A stretch of 5,663 nt of DNA, from positions 1 to 5,663 of the forward strand of contig JAKALI010000308.1 of NCBI GenBank assembly GCA_021813195.1. Reading direction: 5' to 3'. Source of the stretch: Pseudomonadota bacterium (GTDB taxonomy: Bacteria; Pseudomonadota; Alphaproteobacteria; Rhizobiales; Hyphomicrobiaceae). Under the pieces are notes generated by a model. The model made no database searches. It was given only the letters and a program-made list of their open reading frames with translations, and was not told where the DNA came from. The position numbers were made by a program, and so were the translations under genes. Below, one piece after another: positions 5,313 through 5,663 of the stretch; position 1 is the first letter of the stretch; the number at the start of each line of letters is the position of its first letter.

Positions 5313-5343
5313 AGGGTCGCTACGCGCCCTGGTTTAGCGAACC
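5313..5343 (-). terminator. Tandem hairpins downstream of hisI
   Basis: Reading along the hisI transcript, GGTT-CGCTA-AACC (5343-5331) is followed at once by AGGG-CGC-GTA-GCG-A-CCCT (5330-5313), a 7-bp stem with one bulged A, then TTAATG. The T-run is short, so this is a weak intrinsic terminator. It would separate hisI from the patatin gene. Confidence 0.3.
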
Positions 5344-5409
5344 GGGGTGCGGTTGCTGCGCTGCAAACAGGCGGCGGCGCACGCTGTGAGCCTAATCATC
5401 GCGCGTGGA

Positions 5410-5663
5410 CTAAGAGTGGTCCAAGCGATATGGGTGCTTAGCCTCAACGCCGATGGGAATGCGACGATAAAAGCAACTGCGGGCTCCCGTGTGGCATGCA
5501 ACGCCTGCGCCCTGCACGCGCACCTTGAGCCAGATGGCATCCTGATCGCAGTCGACGCGCATTTCCGCGACGGCGAGGACGTTGCCGCTGTCCTCACCCT
5601 TCTTCCATAGCTTGCGCCGCGAGCGGCTAAAGAAGTGCGCCTGTCCTGTCGTAATTGTGCGTT
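5410..5663 (-). CDS. hisI: Phosphoribosyl-AMP cyclohydrolase, C-terminal part (runs off right edge)
   Basis: Only the last 83 residues are in the window; the start lies beyond the right edge, so this is incomplete because of the window, not broken. Translating the minus strand from 5661 to the TAG at 5410-5412 gives the HisI signature: [21 protein letters not shown], then RVDCDQDA with its Asp-Cys-Asp-x-Asp metal cluster, then ACHTG and SCFYR with the two further Cys. These Cys and Asp residues bind the zinc and magnesium needed to open the adenine ring of phosphoribosyl-AMP, the third step of histidine biosynthesis in the cytoplasm. The usual family length is about 120-150 residues, so roughly 40-65 residues are missing. 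There is no fused HisE domain: the protein ends 17 residues after SCFYR. Downstream is the patatin gene. Confidence 0.93.
   Translation of the reverse strand, partial: RTITTGQAHFFSRSRRKLWKKGEDSGNVLAVAEMRVDCDQDAIWLKVRVQGAGVACHTGARSCFYRRIPIGVEAKHPYRLDHS

Noticed and set aside
5334..5597. Minus-strand open frame of 87 codons at the right end
   Set aside because: It is out of frame with hisI on the same strand and shows no conserved motif; the hisI frame (stop at 5410-5412) explains the region.
5347..5610. Plus-strand open frame of 87 codons at the right end
   Set aside because: It is antisense to hisI, whose metal-binding motifs are unmistakable on the minus strand.
1..5663. Search for tRNA, rRNA, CRISPR repeats, transposase genes or long direct repeats
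   Set aside because: Nothing convincing was seen; all coding space is accounted for by seven ordinary chromosomal genes and gaps shorter than 300 bases.

Overview
The window is a GC-rich chromosomal segment (roughly 60% GC by eye). Its gene content points to Alphaproteobacteria, most likely Hyphomicrobiales (Rhizobiales). The clues are a short PAS protein of the type abundant in that order, a bacterial transglutaminase-like cysteine peptidase (BTLCP/DUF920), a tandem PilZ protein, a 143-residue two-CBS protein and a HisI with the expected alphaproteobacterial motifs. I see no mobile element, CRISPR array, tRNA or rRNA. From memory, and unverified, this looks like housekeeping/signalling gene order found in many rhizobial-type genomes, not an island.

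Layout from left to right. Three codirectional minus-strand genes fill 17-2325: a periplasmic cysteine peptidase (17-661), a double-PilZ c-di-GMP receptor (804-1433) and a PAS protein (1687-2325). They are separated by 142 and 253 bases, so they need not be one transcript. A divergent region (2326-2538) then leads into two plus-strand genes: a rhomboid intramembrane serine protease (2539-3333, GTG start with a good ribosome binding site) and a two-CBS-domain protein (3509-3940). A convergent gap (3941-4167) separates these from two minus-strand genes: a patatin-like phospholipase (4168-5133) and the 3' part of hisI (5410 to the right edge). The hisI fragment is not obvious from start-to-stop ORF calling because its start lies outside the window.

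Functional picture. The left block joins a sensory PAS protein, a c-di-GMP receptor and an exported LapG-like protease, which suggests surface or envelope control by second messenger. This is inference from neighbourhood only. The middle holds a membrane protease and a ligand-sensing CBS protein. The right has a lipid hydrolase and a histidine biosynthesis enzyme. The least-explained signals are non-coding: a sigma-54-like promoter element with an overlapping perfect dyad upstream of the PAS gene, a 14-bp dyad upstream of the patatin gene, and strong ribosome-binding-like sequences on both strands in the convergent gap. I found no convincing previously undescribed system.
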